Shown here one piece after another: positions 25,710-34,319 of a stretch of 64,000 nt of DNA; position 1 is the first letter of the stretch; every line of letters starts with the position of its first letter. Both the position numbers and the translations under genes were made by a program. The DNA comes from Bacillus badius NBRC 15713 (GTDB taxonomy: Bacteria; Bacillota; Bacilli; Bacillales; Domibacillaceae): positions 1-64,000 of the forward strand of contig NZ_BCVF01000008.1 of the NCBI RefSeq assembly GCF_001591605.1. The letters are read 5' to 3'. Under the pieces are notes generated by a model. It was not told where the DNA came from, made no database searches, and saw nothing but the letters and a program-made list of their open reading frames with translations.

Positions 25710-26552
25710 TTATAAATCACGGGCATTAAAGGTATCCCCGCCCGTTAAGCTGCCGGATTGAAAGCCTTTATTAAACCAGCGCTTTCTTTGTTCAGATGTT
25801 CCGTGCGTAAAGCTTTCAGGCACAACATAGCCTCTCGCCTGCTTTTGAAGCGTGTCGTCACCAACCGCGCTGGCTGCATTTAACGCTTCGTCCAAGTCCC
25901 CTTCCTCTAAGACCCCCTTCCCTTCAGCGTGGCGGGCCCACACGCCGGCCAAGTAATCCGCCTGCAGTTCAAAGCGCACAAGATATTTGTTAAACTCCTC
26001 CTCGCTAAGCTGCTGGCGCAGAGGCATAATTTTGTCGCTCGTTCCTAAAAGGGTTTGGACATGATGTCCCACTTCATGGGCAATCACATAGGCCATAGCA
26101 AAGTCGCCGGGTGCATGAAACCTTTGCTGCAGCTCATCATAAAAGCTTAAATCAATATACAGCTTCTGGTCACCTGGACAATAAAACGGCCCCACTGACG
26201 CACTTGATGTACCGCAAGCCGACTGCACGCTATTCGTATAAAGCACAAGTGTCGGCTCTTTATAAACTAAGCCCTGCTGCCTGAAAATCTCTGACCATAC
26301 ATCCTCTGTATCCGCAAGCACAACGGATACGAACCGCGAAAGTTCTTTCTCCTTCTCGGTTTCTTCATATGTGCCGGTATTGGCATCATCCGTTGTTTGC
26401 AGACCGTTCATCAAATCGGCCGGATCACCGCCGAGAAAAGCGAAAACGAGGATCAGAATCAGGCCGCCGATGCCTCCCCCGATCAGCGTTCCTCCTCCTC
26501 TCCCTCTGCGATCCTCGACATTGGCACTTTCTCTTCTTCCTCTCCATTTCAT
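25710..26552 (-). CDS. ypfJ: Neutral zinc metallopeptidase (YpfJ family)
   Basis: 280 residues. A short basic cytoplasmic N-terminus is followed by one membrane segment at about 25-45 (GGGIGGLILILVFAFLGG), so the catalytic domain is outside. The zinc motif is HEVGHH within YVIAHEVGHHVQTLLG, and the third ligand region is ELQADYLAGVWAR. Conserved CGTSSASVGPFYCPGDQKLYID also matches the family. GGAGGAAG precedes the start. Substrate unknown. Confidence 0.9.
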   Translation of the reverse strand: MKWRGRRESANVEDRRGRGGGTLIGGGIGGLILILVFAFLGGDPADLMNGLQTTDDANTGTYEETEKEKELSRFVSVVLADTEDVWSEIFRQQGLVYKEPTLVLYTNSVQSACGTSSASVGPFYCPGDQKLYIDLSFYDELQQRFHAPGDFAMAYVIAHEVGHHVQTLLGTSDKIMPLRQQLSEEEFNKYLVRFELQADYLAGVWARHAEGKGVLEEGDLDEALNAASAVGDDTLQKQARGYVVPESFTHGTSEQRKRWFNKGFQSGSLTGGDTFNARDL

Positions 26553-26623
26553 CGCGCTTCCTCCCCTGGCTGCTTGGTTATTGATGTTATACCCAGGATA
26601 AGCGAAGTTAAAAAAAGAAGATT

Positions 26624-27742
26624 TTAAGCGTCGATGGCGCCCGCTACATCGTATAGCTGAAGATCAATGTCAACCGTTTCACCGAGTGCCAGCTTAGCAA
26701 GCTGGGCTCCGAGGAAAGGACCAGCTGTTAAACCGGAAGCGCCAAGACCATTGGCAAGCAGAAGGTTTTCCACTCCCGGCACCTCTCCGATAACGGGCAA
26801 AAACCCCGGCGTAAACGGCCGAAATCCAACACGCGCCTCCACAAATGTGCCATCTGCCAAGCCAGGAGCGACAGCCAGCGCTTTATCAAAAACTTCGTGC
26901 AAGCCGCCAGCCGTCACACGCCGGTCAAATCCTTCATGCTCCTCATGGGTCGCGCCAATCACAATACGGCCATGATCAAACGCCAAAATGTATTGATCGT
27001 TAGGCGGCATCACGACCGGCCAGCCGGCAGTGTCCGTGTCTTCAAGCTGCAGATGAACGATTTGGGCCTTTTGCGAGGTAAGCTGAAAATTCAGCCCAAG
27101 CGGTGCCAGCAGTTCATCTGCCCAAGCTCCTGCGGCCACTATCACGCGATTGGCTGCATAGCTCTGGCCGTTCACGCGTGCGCCAGTCACTTTTCGCCCA
27201 GCATGTTCTAGCTCGGCAGAACCGCGCAGATGAACAGCGCCATGCTTTTTGGCGGCCTGAAGAAGCGCATTTCTTAACTCCCGGCCATTAACCCTTGCTG
27301 CTCCGCTGACATGAACAGCAGCGAATTCTTCCGATAGAGGCGGAAACTGCTCAGATGTTTCCGAAGAAGCCAAAAGGCGAATGTCGCCTATTTCGGGCGC
27401 ATGCTCCCTCCTCTCCAATGCCCGTTCTTTCATTTTCTCCAGCTTGCCGGCATCCGTATGCAGGCTGACCGCGCCTACTCGCTCATAGCCGGTTTCCGTT
27501 TCTCCCTCTTCCTCCAACTGCCTGATCAATGATGGATAATAGGCGGCTCCTCCTTTGACAAGGGCATACCAAGCCTTGTTCCGCCGCTGGGACAGCCACG
27601 GACAAATAATGCCTGCCGCCGCATCTGTTGCTTGCCCTTTATCCTCTCGATCAATCACCGTCACTTCCGCTCCCGCTTTCGCTAAATGATAAGCAGCGGA
27701 TGCTCCTAAAATTCCTGCACCTATGACAATAAATTCTCTCAT
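26624..27742 (-). CDS. FAD-dependent oxidoreductase of the glycine/D-amino acid oxidase (DadA/ThiO) family
   Basis: 372 residues. The N-terminal dinucleotide site is IGAGILGASAAYHLAKAGAEVTVID, and the C-terminal FAD block is GLGASGLTAGPFLGAQLAKL. The middle (RVIVAAGAWADELL) is typical of the DAO family. It should oxidise an amine or amino acid in the cytoplasm. Genes on either side give no hint of the substrate. ATG at 27742 with AAGGAG. Confidence 0.85.
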   Translation of the reverse strand: MREFIVIGAGILGASAAYHLAKAGAEVTVIDREDKGQATDAAAGIICPWLSQRRNKAWYALVKGGAAYYPSLIRQLEEEGETETGYERVGAVSLHTDAGKLEKMKERALERREHAPEIGDIRLLASSETSEQFPPLSEEFAAVHVSGAARVNGRELRNALLQAAKKHGAVHLRGSAELEHAGRKVTGARVNGQSYAANRVIVAAGAWADELLAPLGLNFQLTSQKAQIVHLQLEDTDTAGWPVVMPPNDQYILAFDHGRIVIGATHEEHEGFDRRVTAGGLHEVFDKALAVAPGLADGTFVEARVGFRPFTPGFLPVIGEVPGVENLLLANGLGASGLTAGPFLGAQLAKLALGETVDIDLQLYDVAGAIDA

Positions 27743-27886
27743 GTGAACTCCTTCTTCTATTTAATTCTTGCAAGGATCGGCCCTCAATAGGAACGCCCCT
27801 GCTATGTAAACATTTATCTTGTCTGTCACCAGGCCATTTTCCGTTTTGCCACCCGTTTATTTTACCATGCAGCTGATTGAAACAGA

Positions 27887-27916
27887 GAATAGATGAGCCG
27901 TTCAATGCCCATATTA
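27887..27916 (+). promoter_or_regulatory. Sigma-G promoter of sspH
   Basis: GAATA (27887-27891), an 18-base spacer and CATATTA (27910-27916) match the sigma-G pattern. The ATG of the spore-protein gene lies 33 bases downstream, so forespore expression is expected. Confidence 0.75.
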
Positions 27917-27948
27917 GAAGGGAAATCAATGGATAAGGAGGCTTATAC

Positions 27949-28128
27949 ATGAACAAACAACGCGCTAAAGAAATTGCTGATTCACCGATGATGAAGCATG
28001 TGACGTATCAGGGAATGCCGATTTATATCCAGCATGTGGATGAAGAAAATGAAACCGCCAGAATCTATCGTTTAGACGAACCGGAACACGAGCAGACGGT
28101 TTCCTTAAATAACCTGGAAGAGCATTAA
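27949..28128 (+). CDS. sspH: Small acid-soluble spore protein, H type
   Basis: 59 residues, MNKQRAKEIADSPMMKHVTY at the start and DEPEHEQTVSLNNLEEH at the end, matching SspH. The ATG follows AAGGAGG. SspH is a minor spore-core protein made in the forespore under sigma-G; the upstream promoter agrees. The gene shows that the organism forms endospores. Confidence 0.92.
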   Translation: MNKQRAKEIADSPMMKHVTYQGMPIYIQHVDEENETARIYRLDEPEHEQTVSLNNLEEH

Positions 28129-28142
28129 ATCCATTTGCTGCC

Positions 28143-28177
28143 TGACGCGCCTTCCCTCTGCAGAGAATGAAGGCGCG
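28143..28177 (+). terminator. Hairpin after sspH
   Basis: ACGCGCCTT pairs with AAGGCGCGT. The T run after it is poor, so termination may be partial. Confidence 0.5.
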
Positions 28178-28194
28178 TTATCTAAAAACCTTTC

Positions 28195-29082
28195 TTATCC
28201 AAACAAATCCTGGGTAAACCGCAGCCATTCGCGCGCGGCAAACGAGAGATAACGATCTTTCCGCCAAATCATCACTAAGTGCCAGGGAATCACAGGATCA
28301 ACAAGCGGCAGCACTCGGATGCGGTTTCTATCAAGCTCCCGGCAAATCGGCTCCGGAAGAAGCGCAATTCCGAGATTAGCCGCTACCATTTCACTAATAA
28401 AGTCCCATTGCGAACTTTCATAGACTACCTGCGGCTGAAATCCCGCCCTTACACACTCAGCAATCACCCGATCATGAAGCGCAAAGTCTTTGCGGAAAAA
28501 CACGAAAAACTCCTGATGCAGCTCGGATAACTTCACTTTTTCTTGTTCTGCCAGCCGGTGAGAAGGATGGACGAGCAGCATGAGTTTTTCCTCAACAAGT
28601 GAAAACGAATGAAACAGCGCTTCATTGGCAGGTGACAGAACGACTCCAATATCAAGCAGGCCTTTCTCCACATGCTCTTCTACTTTCTTCGCTCCGTCTT
28701 CTACAAGCTGAATAACGATGTCCGGATATTGTTCACGAAATTTCCCTAACACTCTCGGAAAAAAGCTTGATCCGATCATTGGCGGCAATCCAATGGTAAT
28801 ACGGCCTTTTTTCAAATGAATTAAATCATCCAGCTCTACCGACAAATGCTGAAAAGAGTGAACAATATCCTGTGCCTGGGCAAAGATCACCTGCCCGGCA
28901 TCGGTTAATTCCACTTGCTTGCCTGAGCGGTTAAACAGCACCACTCCCAATTCCTCTTCAATGCTCTTAATCATTTTGCTGATGGTCGGCTGTGTAATGT
29001 ACAAAGACTGGGCTGCTTTCGTAAAGCTTTTATGGTGAGCCACCTGCAAAAAATAGTGTAAATGCCGGATATCCATGCTCAT
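28195..29082 (-). CDS. cidR: LysR family regulator divergent from cidAB (CidR-like)
   Basis: 295 residues. The N-terminal winged helix (MDIRHLHYFLQVAHHKSFTKAAQSLYITQPTISKMIKSIEEELGV) is typical of LysR proteins, followed by a periplasmic-binding-type effector domain. It is transcribed away from the cidA-cidB pair, the standard layout for CidR, which senses acetate or related overflow metabolism and activates cidAB. The intergenic region has a GAATA-N5-TATTC palindrome that could be its site. Confidence 0.87.
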   Translation of the reverse strand: MSMDIRHLHYFLQVAHHKSFTKAAQSLYITQPTISKMIKSIEEELGVVLFNRSGKQVELTDAGQVIFAQAQDIVHSFQHLSVELDDLIHLKKGRITIGLPPMIGSSFFPRVLGKFREQYPDIVIQLVEDGAKKVEEHVEKGLLDIGVVLSPANEALFHSFSLVEEKLMLLVHPSHRLAEQEKVKLSELHQEFFVFFRKDFALHDRVIAECVRAGFQPQVVYESSQWDFISEMVAANLGIALLPEPICRELDRNRIRVLPLVDPVIPWHLVMIWRKDRYLSFAAREWLRFTQDLFG

Positions 29083-29107
29083 TCTCCTTTTTAATGATAG
29101 ATAAAAG

Positions 29108-29122
29108 GAATACTGTTTATTC
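29108..29122. promoter_or_regulatory. Candidate LysR operator between cidR and cidA
   Basis: GAATA-CTGTT-TATTC is a perfect inverted repeat in the 103-base divergent region. Assignment to the LysR protein is inferred from position. Confidence 0.4.
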
Positions 29123-29185
29123 TATATATGCATTTTACCTATAGAAGAAGATGAAGTACACTTTTCTTTGAAAGGAGGAAATGAC

Positions 29186-29560
29186 ATGAGGATTTTCCTT
29201 GGAAGCACCGTGCAAGTCATGCTCTTATGCGCCTTTTCTCTCAGCATGAAACAGCTAGTTAACGTCCTTCATTTAAAAGTTCCGGGAAGCATCTTAGGGA
29301 TGTTTATTCTTTTTATCCTATTGCAAACGAGGGTGATCCGGCTTGAGTGGATTGAGCTGGGGGCCAACTGGCTGCTGGCGGAATTATTATTATTTTTTAT
29401 TCCATCCGCTGTAGGAATTATAAAATATAAAGAAATGCTCATAGATGACGGGATCTATATCACAGTAGTCATTATTCTCAGCACAGCCGTAGTTATGGCC
29501 TGCACGGGGATGACGGCCAAAAAAATCGCCGAAAGAAAGGGGCAAAGACAATCATCATGA
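29186..29560 (+). CDS. cidA: CidA/LrgA family holin-like protein
   Basis: 124 residues from the ATG at 29186, seven bases after AAAGGAGG. Four membrane segments; the family blocks KVPGSILGMFILFILLQTRVI and LLLFFIPSAVGII are present. CidA and its partner act in control of murein hydrolase activity and, in B. subtilis, pyruvate transport (as the related PftAB). Overlaps cidB by four bases. Confidence 0.9.
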   Translation: MRIFLGSTVQVMLLCAFSLSMKQLVNVLHLKVPGSILGMFILFILLQTRVIRLEWIELGANWLLAELLLFFIPSAVGIIKYKEMLIDDGIYITVVIILSTAVVMACTGMTAKKIAERKGQRQSS

Positions 29561-30243
29561 CCGCTCTCTTTAGTCTTGTTTTCACTATAAGTTTATATTG
29601 GGGAGCCAAATGGTGTTACAAGCACAAGCCGAAAGTCTATTTGTCTCCCCTGCTTACGGTTCCTGTGCTAGTTGGCGGCTGCTTGCTATTGACCGGCATT
29701 TCTTATGAATCGTACGATGCAGGCGCACAATGGCTCAGCCGGATGCTTGAACCGGCGACTATCGCTTTTGCTGTTCCTCTTTATAAGTATTTCAATATAT
29801 TAAAAAAACATGCAGCTGAAATTTTTATCAGCGTATTCTCCGGCTCTATTGCCGCCATTCTATCATCGATGGCGATTGCTAAAATGCTGCACTTAAATCC
29901 ACAAATTGTGGAAAGCCTCATCCCGCGCTCTGTCACTACGCCGATCGCTATGGGCGTATCTGAGACCATTGGCGGCATTCCCGCCATTACAGCTGTATTT
30001 GTCATTATGACCGGGCTGCTCGGATCTATTATCGGCCCGATAATCATTCATCTGCTGCGGATCGACAATGACATTGCCCGGGGAGTGCTGCTTGGCACGG
30101 GCGCACACGGGGCCGGCACATCAAAGGCGTTTGAGTTCAGCTCCATAACAGGGACCATTTCCAGCTTATCGATGATCTTGGCCGCCCTGATCACCCTTTT
30201 TACGGTCCCTTGGATTTTGTCTGTCTTGCCGATCCTTTTGTAA
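29557..30243 (+). CDS. cidB: CidB/LrgB family membrane protein
   Basis: 228 residues with multiple membrane segments. Conserved AFAVPLYKYF, SLIPRSVTTPIAMGVSETIGGIPA and GVLLGTGAHGAGTSKAFEF are the LrgB signature. ATG overlaps the end of cidA (ATGA), so both are translated together. Partner of CidA in the same membrane complex. Confidence 0.92.
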   Translation: MTALFSLVFTISLYWGAKWCYKHKPKVYLSPLLTVPVLVGGCLLLTGISYESYDAGAQWLSRMLEPATIAFAVPLYKYFNILKKHAAEIFISVFSGSIAAILSSMAIAKMLHLNPQIVESLIPRSVTTPIAMGVSETIGGIPAITAVFVIMTGLLGSIIGPIIIHLLRIDNDIARGVLLGTGAHGAGTSKAFEFSSITGTISSLSMILAALITLFTVPWILSVLPILL

Positions 30244-30276
30244 AGAGGGACCTTCTTAGAGAAGAGCGTTCCTCTT

Positions 30277-31326
30277 CTATTTCATCATCTGTTTCACTAG
30301 TTCTCTGTTGCGCGTCTTAAAGATCTCATTATGGGACGAGACCATGCCGGTTTTAGATGCCCCGGGCTGAATCAATTGCTTGGCTTGATTGACCGCATTG
30401 GCTGCGTCTTGAAAAGCGCCTGCGATCAAATGCAGCTTGCCGTCGTGCTTGAGAATATCTCCGGCGGCGTAAAAGCCCTCTACCGATGATTCGCTGGAGG
30501 CATTTCCGGCAATGAAATATTCATCTACTCTTTCAATGTCCAAGTCACTATTCTCAAATAATTGTTTATCCCGTTCATAGCCATGATTAACGATTACCTC
30601 ATCGATTGGCAGGTATGTAGTCTCACCTGTCTGATGATTGGTCAGCTCCACCCGTTCGATCGCTTCATGGTTTTTGCAGGCGATAAGCCGCGTAATAGAC
30701 GTATGGAACAAACAGATGGCTGAGCTGTTCATCAATTGCGTAACTTGTGCTTCATGGCCGTTTAATTCTCCTTTTCTATAAGTTAAATAAACGGTTTTGG
30801 CAATGGGCTCTAACTCGTTAGCCCAATCTATCGCCGAGTTTCCGCCGCCCGAAATAACAACTGTTTTATCCTTGAAACGCTTTAAAGATTTAACGGTATA
30901 ATGCAAATTCGACACTTCAAACTTCTCTGCTCCCTCAATTTCCAGCTTTTGCGGCTTTAAAATTCCGCCTCCAACGGCAGCAATAACGGTTTTAGAAAAG
31001 TGTTTCCGTCCCGAAGCCGCATGCAGGATAAACATGCCCTCCTCATTCTTGGTAATAAACTCTACTTTCTCATTTAGCACCACTTCAGGGTGAAACGTCA
31101 GCCCCTGTGCCACCAGCTGCTCGATTAATTGAGCTCCCGGAATCGGCGGCTGGCCCCCAACATCCCAAATCATTTTTTCCGGATACACATGCAGCTTTCC
31201 TCCTAATCGCGGCTGGTATTCGATCAGCTTTGTTTTCATTTCCCTCAATCCGCTGTAAAACGCTGAATAAAGACCCGCTGGCCCTCCTCCTATAATGGTG
31301 ACATCAAACAATTCTGGTTGTTCCAT
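30277..31326 (-). CDS. Ferredoxin--NADP(+) reductase type 2 (YumC-like)
   Basis: 349 residues from the ATG at 31326 behind GAGGAGG. FAD site IIGGGPAGLYSAFYSGLREMK at the N-terminus, NADPH site VVISGGGNSAIDWA and a late GFYAAGDIL block define the thioredoxin-reductase-like ferredoxin/flavodoxin reductase type 2. It lacks the CxxC of thioredoxin reductase. A Fur box lies between it and the divergent siderophore importer, so a role in reductive release of imported iron is likely (inference). Confidence 0.9.
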   Translation of the reverse strand: MEQPELFDVTIIGGGPAGLYSAFYSGLREMKTKLIEYQPRLGGKLHVYPEKMIWDVGGQPPIPGAQLIEQLVAQGLTFHPEVVLNEKVEFITKNEEGMFILHAASGRKHFSKTVIAAVGGGILKPQKLEIEGAEKFEVSNLHYTVKSLKRFKDKTVVISGGGNSAIDWANELEPIAKTVYLTYRKGELNGHEAQVTQLMNSSAICLFHTSITRLIACKNHEAIERVELTNHQTGETTYLPIDEVIVNHGYERDKQLFENSDLDIERVDEYFIAGNASSESSVEGFYAAGDILKHDGKLHLIAGAFQDAANAVNQAKQLIQPGASKTGMVSSHNEIFKTRNRELVKQMMK

Positions 31327-31357
31327 ATTCACTCGCCTCCTCAATCATCAAATGTAA

Positions 31358-31376
31358 TTGATTATCATTATCAATT
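31358..31376. promoter_or_regulatory. Fur box of the ferredoxin-NADP reductase gene
   Basis: TGATTATCATTATCA matches TGATAATNATTATCA at all but one position, 32 bases before the reductase start codon. Confidence 0.8.
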
Positions 31377-31418
31377 AATATACTCTTTTTCCATTGCCCA
31401 GGCAATAAAAAATACCCA

Positions 31419-31447
31419 TTGACAACAGGATATAAGCGAATTATAGT
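31419..31447 (+). promoter_or_regulatory. Sigma-A promoter of the siderophore importer operon
   Basis: TTGACA (31419-31424), a 17-base spacer and TATAGT (31442-31447). Confidence 0.8.
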
Positions 31448-31464
31448 ATGTAGATGAATGAAAC

Positions 31465-31479
31465 TGATAATCATTATCA
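31465..31479. promoter_or_regulatory. Fur box of the siderophore importer operon
   Basis: TGATAATCATTATCA is a perfect match to the Bacillus 7-1-7 Fur consensus and lies just downstream of the -10, where Fur would block transcription. Confidence 0.9.
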
Positions 31480-31502
31480 TTTATTACGGAGGAAGTGAGG
31501 CT

Positions 31503-32303
31503 ATGATTCGTCTCTGCACAGATGGCTTAAATGTGGGCTATAGCGAGCGGTTAATTGTTAAAGAGTTGAGCATGGAAATCCCTGACAAAAAAATCACGGC
31601 CATTATCGGTTCAAATGGCTGCGGAAAGTCTACTTTGCTAAAGGCCATTACCCGCCTTATCCCCCATCAATCCGGGACAGTCCTTTTGGATGGAGAAAAT
31701 ATTGCAAAAGAAAATACAAAAGCTCTTGCCAGAAAAATGGCGATTCTCCCTCAAACACCAGAAAGTGCAAGCGGCCTTACCGTCGGCGAATTGGTGTCTT
31801 ACGGGCGCTTTCCTTATCAAAAAGGCTTTGGACGCTTAACAGAAAAAGATGATCAAGTCATTGACTGGGCGCTTGCCGCGACTGGCACGCAGGACTTTAA
31901 ATTTCTTCCCGTAGATGCGCTGTCCGGGGGGCAGCGCCAGCGCGTCTGGATTGCCATGGCTCTTGCCCAGGAGACAGACATTATTTTTCTGGATGAGCCG
32001 ACAACCTATTTAGACATGGCCCATCAGCTGGAGGTGCTGGAGCTTTTGCAAAAACTGAATCGTGAACAGGCACGCACGATTGTAATGGTGCTTCATGATT
32101 TAAATCAGGCGGCCCGGTTTGCTGATTACATTGTTGCCCTAAAGGACGGGAAAATCGTTACATCCGGAAACTGTGAGGAAGTCATGAAACATGAGGTGCT
32201 GAAGCAGGTATTTCATATTGACGCCGAGATCGGGCGGGACCCCCGAACAAACAAACCCATGTGCCTAACTTATCACTTAATCAAAGGAGAACAGAAAGAA
32301 TGA
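31503..32303 (+). CDS. yusV: Iron-siderophore ABC transporter ATPase (YusV-like)
   Basis: 266 residues from the ATG at 31503 (GGAGG upstream). Walker A GSNGCGKST, Q-loop LPQTP, ABC signature LSGGQRQRVWIAMALAQ, Walker B IIFLDEPTTYLD and the switch His in VLHDLNQAARFAD are all present. It powers iron-siderophore import with the two FecCD permeases and the lipoprotein encoded downstream. In B. subtilis YusV is unlinked to yfiYZ-yfhA; here all four genes are together. Its stop overlaps the next ATG by four bases. Confidence 0.92.
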   Translation: MIRLCTDGLNVGYSERLIVKELSMEIPDKKITAIIGSNGCGKSTLLKAITRLIPHQSGTVLLDGENIAKENTKALARKMAILPQTPESASGLTVGELVSYGRFPYQKGFGRLTEKDDQVIDWALAATGTQDFKFLPVDALSGGQRQRVWIAMALAQETDIIFLDEPTTYLDMAHQLEVLELLQKLNREQARTIVMVLHDLNQAARFADYIVALKDGKIVTSGNCEEVMKHEVLKQVFHIDAEIGRDPRTNKPMCLTYHLIKGEQKE

Positions 32304-33223
32304 AAAAAATAATTGTTTCATGCTTGCTGCTGATCGTGCTCGTTCTGAGTGCATGCAGCGGCGGAGAATCCGATAAAAAGGAAACAGCCTCCAAAGAAAG
32401 CAAACCGAAAATGATCACTTATGAAGCTGAAACGGGACCGGTCAAAGTACCTGCCGATCCGAAACGCGTGGTTGTTCTTCAATCATTTGCAGGAAACGTA
32501 ATGGCTTTGGATGTAAATCTCGTTGGAGTAGATTCATGGTCTAAAATGAACCCGCGTTTCGCGAAGCAACTAAAAAATGCAAAAGAAGTGTCAGACGAAA
32601 ATCTGGAAAAAATTATCGAGCTTAATCCCGATTTAATTATTGGCCTATCGACGACCAAAAATATTGATAAGTTAAAAGAAATCGCTCCTACTGTTACATA
32701 CACATACGGAAAAGCAGATTACTTAACGCAGCATATTGAAATTGGCAAGCTTCTTAACAAAGAAAAGGAAGCGCAAGCCTGGGTGGATGACTTTAAAAAA
32801 CGCGCCCATTCGGCCGGAAAAGACATTAAAGCCAAAATCGGCGAGGATACAACCATTTCCGTTATTGAAAACTTTGACAAGCAGCTCTATGTATTTGGCG
32901 ATAACTGGGGGCGAGGAACGGAAATTCTTTATCAGGAAATGAAGCTGAAAATGCCGGAAAAAGTGAAGAAAATGGCCTTGAAGGATGGATATTATGCTTT
33001 GTCTTTAGAGGTTCTTCCTGAATTTTCCGGAGATTATGTAGTTCTCAGCAAAAATTCGGATACTGATCATTCCTTCCAAGAAACAGACACATATAAAAAC
33101 ATACCGGCTGTTAAAAACAACCGTTTATTTGAAGTGAACGCTAAAGAATTCTATTTCAATGACCCTATTACGTTAGAATTTCAGCTCGACTACTTTGTTC
33201 AACACTTTCTTGGCAAGCAATAA
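32300..33223 (+). CDS. yfiY: Siderophore-binding lipoprotein (YfiY-like)
   Basis: 307 residues from the ATG at 32300. A lipoprotein signal peptide ends in LSACSGG, with lipidated Cys19 or so, followed by a Lys/Ser/Glu-rich linker. The periplasmic-binding fold of the FhuD/BtuF class follows (PKRVVVLQSFAGNVMALDVNLVGVD, ELNPDLIIGLS). In B. subtilis YfiY binds schizokinen-type hydroxamates; specificity here is inferred. AAAGGAG precedes the start. Confidence 0.88.
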   Translation: MKKIIVSCLLLIVLVLSACSGGESDKKETASKESKPKMITYEAETGPVKVPADPKRVVVLQSFAGNVMALDVNLVGVDSWSKMNPRFAKQLKNAKEVSDENLEKIIELNPDLIIGLSTTKNIDKLKEIAPTVTYTYGKADYLTQHIEIGKLLNKEKEAQAWVDDFKKRAHSAGKDIKAKIGEDTTISVIENFDKQLYVFGDNWGRGTEILYQEMKLKMPEKVKKMALKDGYYALSLEVLPEFSGDYVVLSKNSDTDHSFQETDTYKNIPAVKNNRLFEVNAKEFYFNDPITLEFQLDYFVQHFLGKQ

Positions 33224-33308
33224 GGAGAAAGGGAACGTCTCCTCTTTATTCCTGGCTGCGGCAAGCAAAAAATCGACCCTATTTCATAAAAGAAAAGATG
33301 AGAGATGA

Positions 33309-34319
33309 ATGAAAAAAGAAAATCAACGCTTTACTTTATTTATCTATCCATTGACAGCCGGTATTTTTGTGTTCGTCCTGTCGTTTGTTGCTGCTCTCGT
33401 GCTTGGAGCGGCAGATACAACAATCAAAGATGTATGGCTGGCGATCGCTTCTGATGCCAATGGCAAAAATATATCTCTTATCCGCGAAATCCGGCTGCCA
33501 CGCGAAGTGGCTGCGGTATTCGTTGGAGCTGCCTTAGCTGTTTCAGGCGCTATCATGCAAGGCATGACAAGAAATCCGCTGGCCGATCCCGGACTGTTCG
33601 GGCTGACTGCCGGGGCAAATGCCGCTCTTGCTGTCACCATTGCTTTTTTCCCTTCAGCCAATTATTTCTATCTCATGGTGGCTTGCTTGATCGGGGCTGC
33701 GGCCGCGGCCGGCATGGTATTTGGCATTGGGATGCTGAAAAAAGGAGGATTCTCTCCCCTTCGAATTGTACTGGCAGGCGCAGCTGTCTCAGCCTTTTTA
33801 TACGCTGTAGCTGAAGGCATCGGCCTTTATTTCAAAATTTCAAAAGACGTATCGATGTGGACATCGGGAGGCTTGATCGGGACATCCTGGAAACAGCTAG
33901 AAATTATTATACCGTTCATTTTAATCGGTCTTTTCATGTCTCTTCTGCTGGCCAGACAGCTGACCATTTTAAGCTTAAGCGAGGAAGTAGCCACCGGACT
34001 AGGCCAAAAAACCAACCTTATAAAAATGATTCTCTTCTCAGTCATCGTTCTGCTGGCCGGCGCAGCTGTGGCTCTTGTCGGAAATATGGCCTTTATCGGG
34101 TTAATGGTGCCTCATATGGTAAGAGCGGTTGTCGGAACAGATTACCGCTTCATCATTCCGATGTCCATTGTCGCCGGCGCTTCGCTGATGCTCGTTGCTG
34201 ATACACTTGGACGGACGATCAGCGCTCCCTATGAAACACCAGTGGCGGCTATTGTATCGATAATGGGGCTGCCCTTCTTTCTGTTCATTGTCCGAAAAGG
34301 AGGCCGCATGTTCTCATGA
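33309..34319 (+). CDS. yfiZ: FecCD-type siderophore permease (YfiZ-like)
   Basis: 336 residues with about nine or ten membrane segments. Family motifs IRLPREVAAVFVGAALAVSG, MQGMTRNPLADPGLFGLTAGA and GNMAFIGLMVPHMVRAVVG, the last being the region that touches the ATPase. An 85-base gap with a GGAGA/TCTCC hairpin separates it from the binding-protein gene, perhaps limiting permease expression. Overlaps the next permease by four bases. Confidence 0.9.
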   Translation: MKKENQRFTLFIYPLTAGIFVFVLSFVAALVLGAADTTIKDVWLAIASDANGKNISLIREIRLPREVAAVFVGAALAVSGAIMQGMTRNPLADPGLFGLTAGANAALAVTIAFFPSANYFYLMVACLIGAAAAAGMVFGIGMLKKGGFSPLRIVLAGAAVSAFLYAVAEGIGLYFKISKDVSMWTSGGLIGTSWKQLEIIIPFILIGLFMSLLLARQLTILSLSEEVATGLGQKTNLIKMILFSVIVLLAGAAVALVGNMAFIGLMVPHMVRAVVGTDYRFIIPMSIVAGASLMLVADTLGRTISAPYETPVAAIVSIMGLPFFLFIVRKGGRMFS

